Positions 6,040 to 6,134 of a stretch of 6,134 nt of DNA are shown here, one piece after another. The DNA comes from Blastocatellia bacterium. GTDB lineage: Bacteria; Acidobacteriota; Blastocatellia; Pyrinomonadales; Pyrinomonadaceae. Numbering within the stretch: position 1 is the first letter of the stretch; each line of letters opens with the position of its first letter. Location of the stretch: NCBI GenBank assembly GCA_003175865.1, contig PSRF01000291.1, positions 1 to 6,134 of the forward strand, written 5' to 3'. Under the pieces are notes generated by a model that saw only the letters and a program-made list of their open reading frames with translations, was not told where the DNA came from and did no database searches. The translations under genes and the position numbers were made by a program.

Positions 6040-6134
6040 GATGGAGGACGGCGGCCAGAGTTCGGAGATCTGTCGGTACGCAATCCCCAAGCGTCTGCCG
6101 ACCCCTGATCTCTGACCCCCAGCCGCGATCTCTT
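6040..6134. repeat. Degenerate inverted heptad repeat downstream of the membrane-protein gene
   Basis: From the base after the TGA stop, purine-rich heptads run as GATGGAG, GACGGCG, GCCAGAG and TTCGGAG (6040-6067). After a spacer, pyrimidine-rich heptads GACCCCT, GATCTCT and GACCCCC follow (6100-6120). GATCTCT recurs at 6127-6133. The pyrimidine arm, reverse-complemented, matches the purine arm at about 13 of 18 positions around GGCCAGAG. There is no clear terminator. The window ends inside or close to this element. Confidence 0.5.

Noticed and set aside
5614..6090. 158-codon minus-strand open frame opposite the end of the membrane-protein gene
   Set aside because: It lies almost wholly antisense to a well-supported gene, has low-quality composition (Ser, Arg, Leu, His runs) and no recognisable motif.
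6041..6115. 24-codon frame starting right after the membrane-protein stop
   Set aside because: It has no ribosome binding site of its own and its sequence is explained by the purine and pyrimidine heptads of the repeat.

Overview
The window looks like chromosomal DNA from a free-living bacterium of moderate GC content. The style of the genes suggests Acidobacteriota, perhaps Blastocatellia: a secreted all-helical protein with an AAAQ-type signal peptide, a YpdA-like flavoprotein, and gene gaps filled by dyad and heptamer repeats. That placement is an impression from memory; there is no rRNA or other marker gene here. No phage, plasmid, transposase, CRISPR or tRNA feature was seen.

Layout. 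Three genes run leftwards on the minus strand: a PhzF-family isomerase/epimerase (3937-2975), a YpdA-like NAD(P)/FAD oxidoreductase (2867-1863) and a secreted helical-repeat protein (1840-38). The last two are 22 nt apart and are probably co-transcribed. The first two are 107 nt apart, and that gap is mostly an inverted array of 7-bp repeats. A 377-bp divergent gap (3938-4314) holds a likely promoter for each direction, with a 79-bp, nearly perfect dyad between them. On the plus strand, 4315-6039 encodes a 574-residue protein with three predicted membrane helices, a cytoplasmic helical region and a periplasmic four-cysteine module. It appears to belong to an uncharacterised membrane protein family. 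The right end (6040-6134) holds a second, more degenerate heptad-phased array.

How the genes might work together. Only the minus-strand genes look like a unit, and no shared pathway can be proved. PhzF-like proteins and YpdA-like flavoproteins are both small-molecule enzymes. The third protein is exported and probably a scaffold or binding protein. The plus-strand membrane protein has its own promoter and an approximately 160-nt leader.

The points most worth following are the two heptamer arrays of similar architecture, the long dyad between divergent promoters, the complete absence of cysteine from the YpdA-like protein, and the domain plan of the orphan membrane protein.
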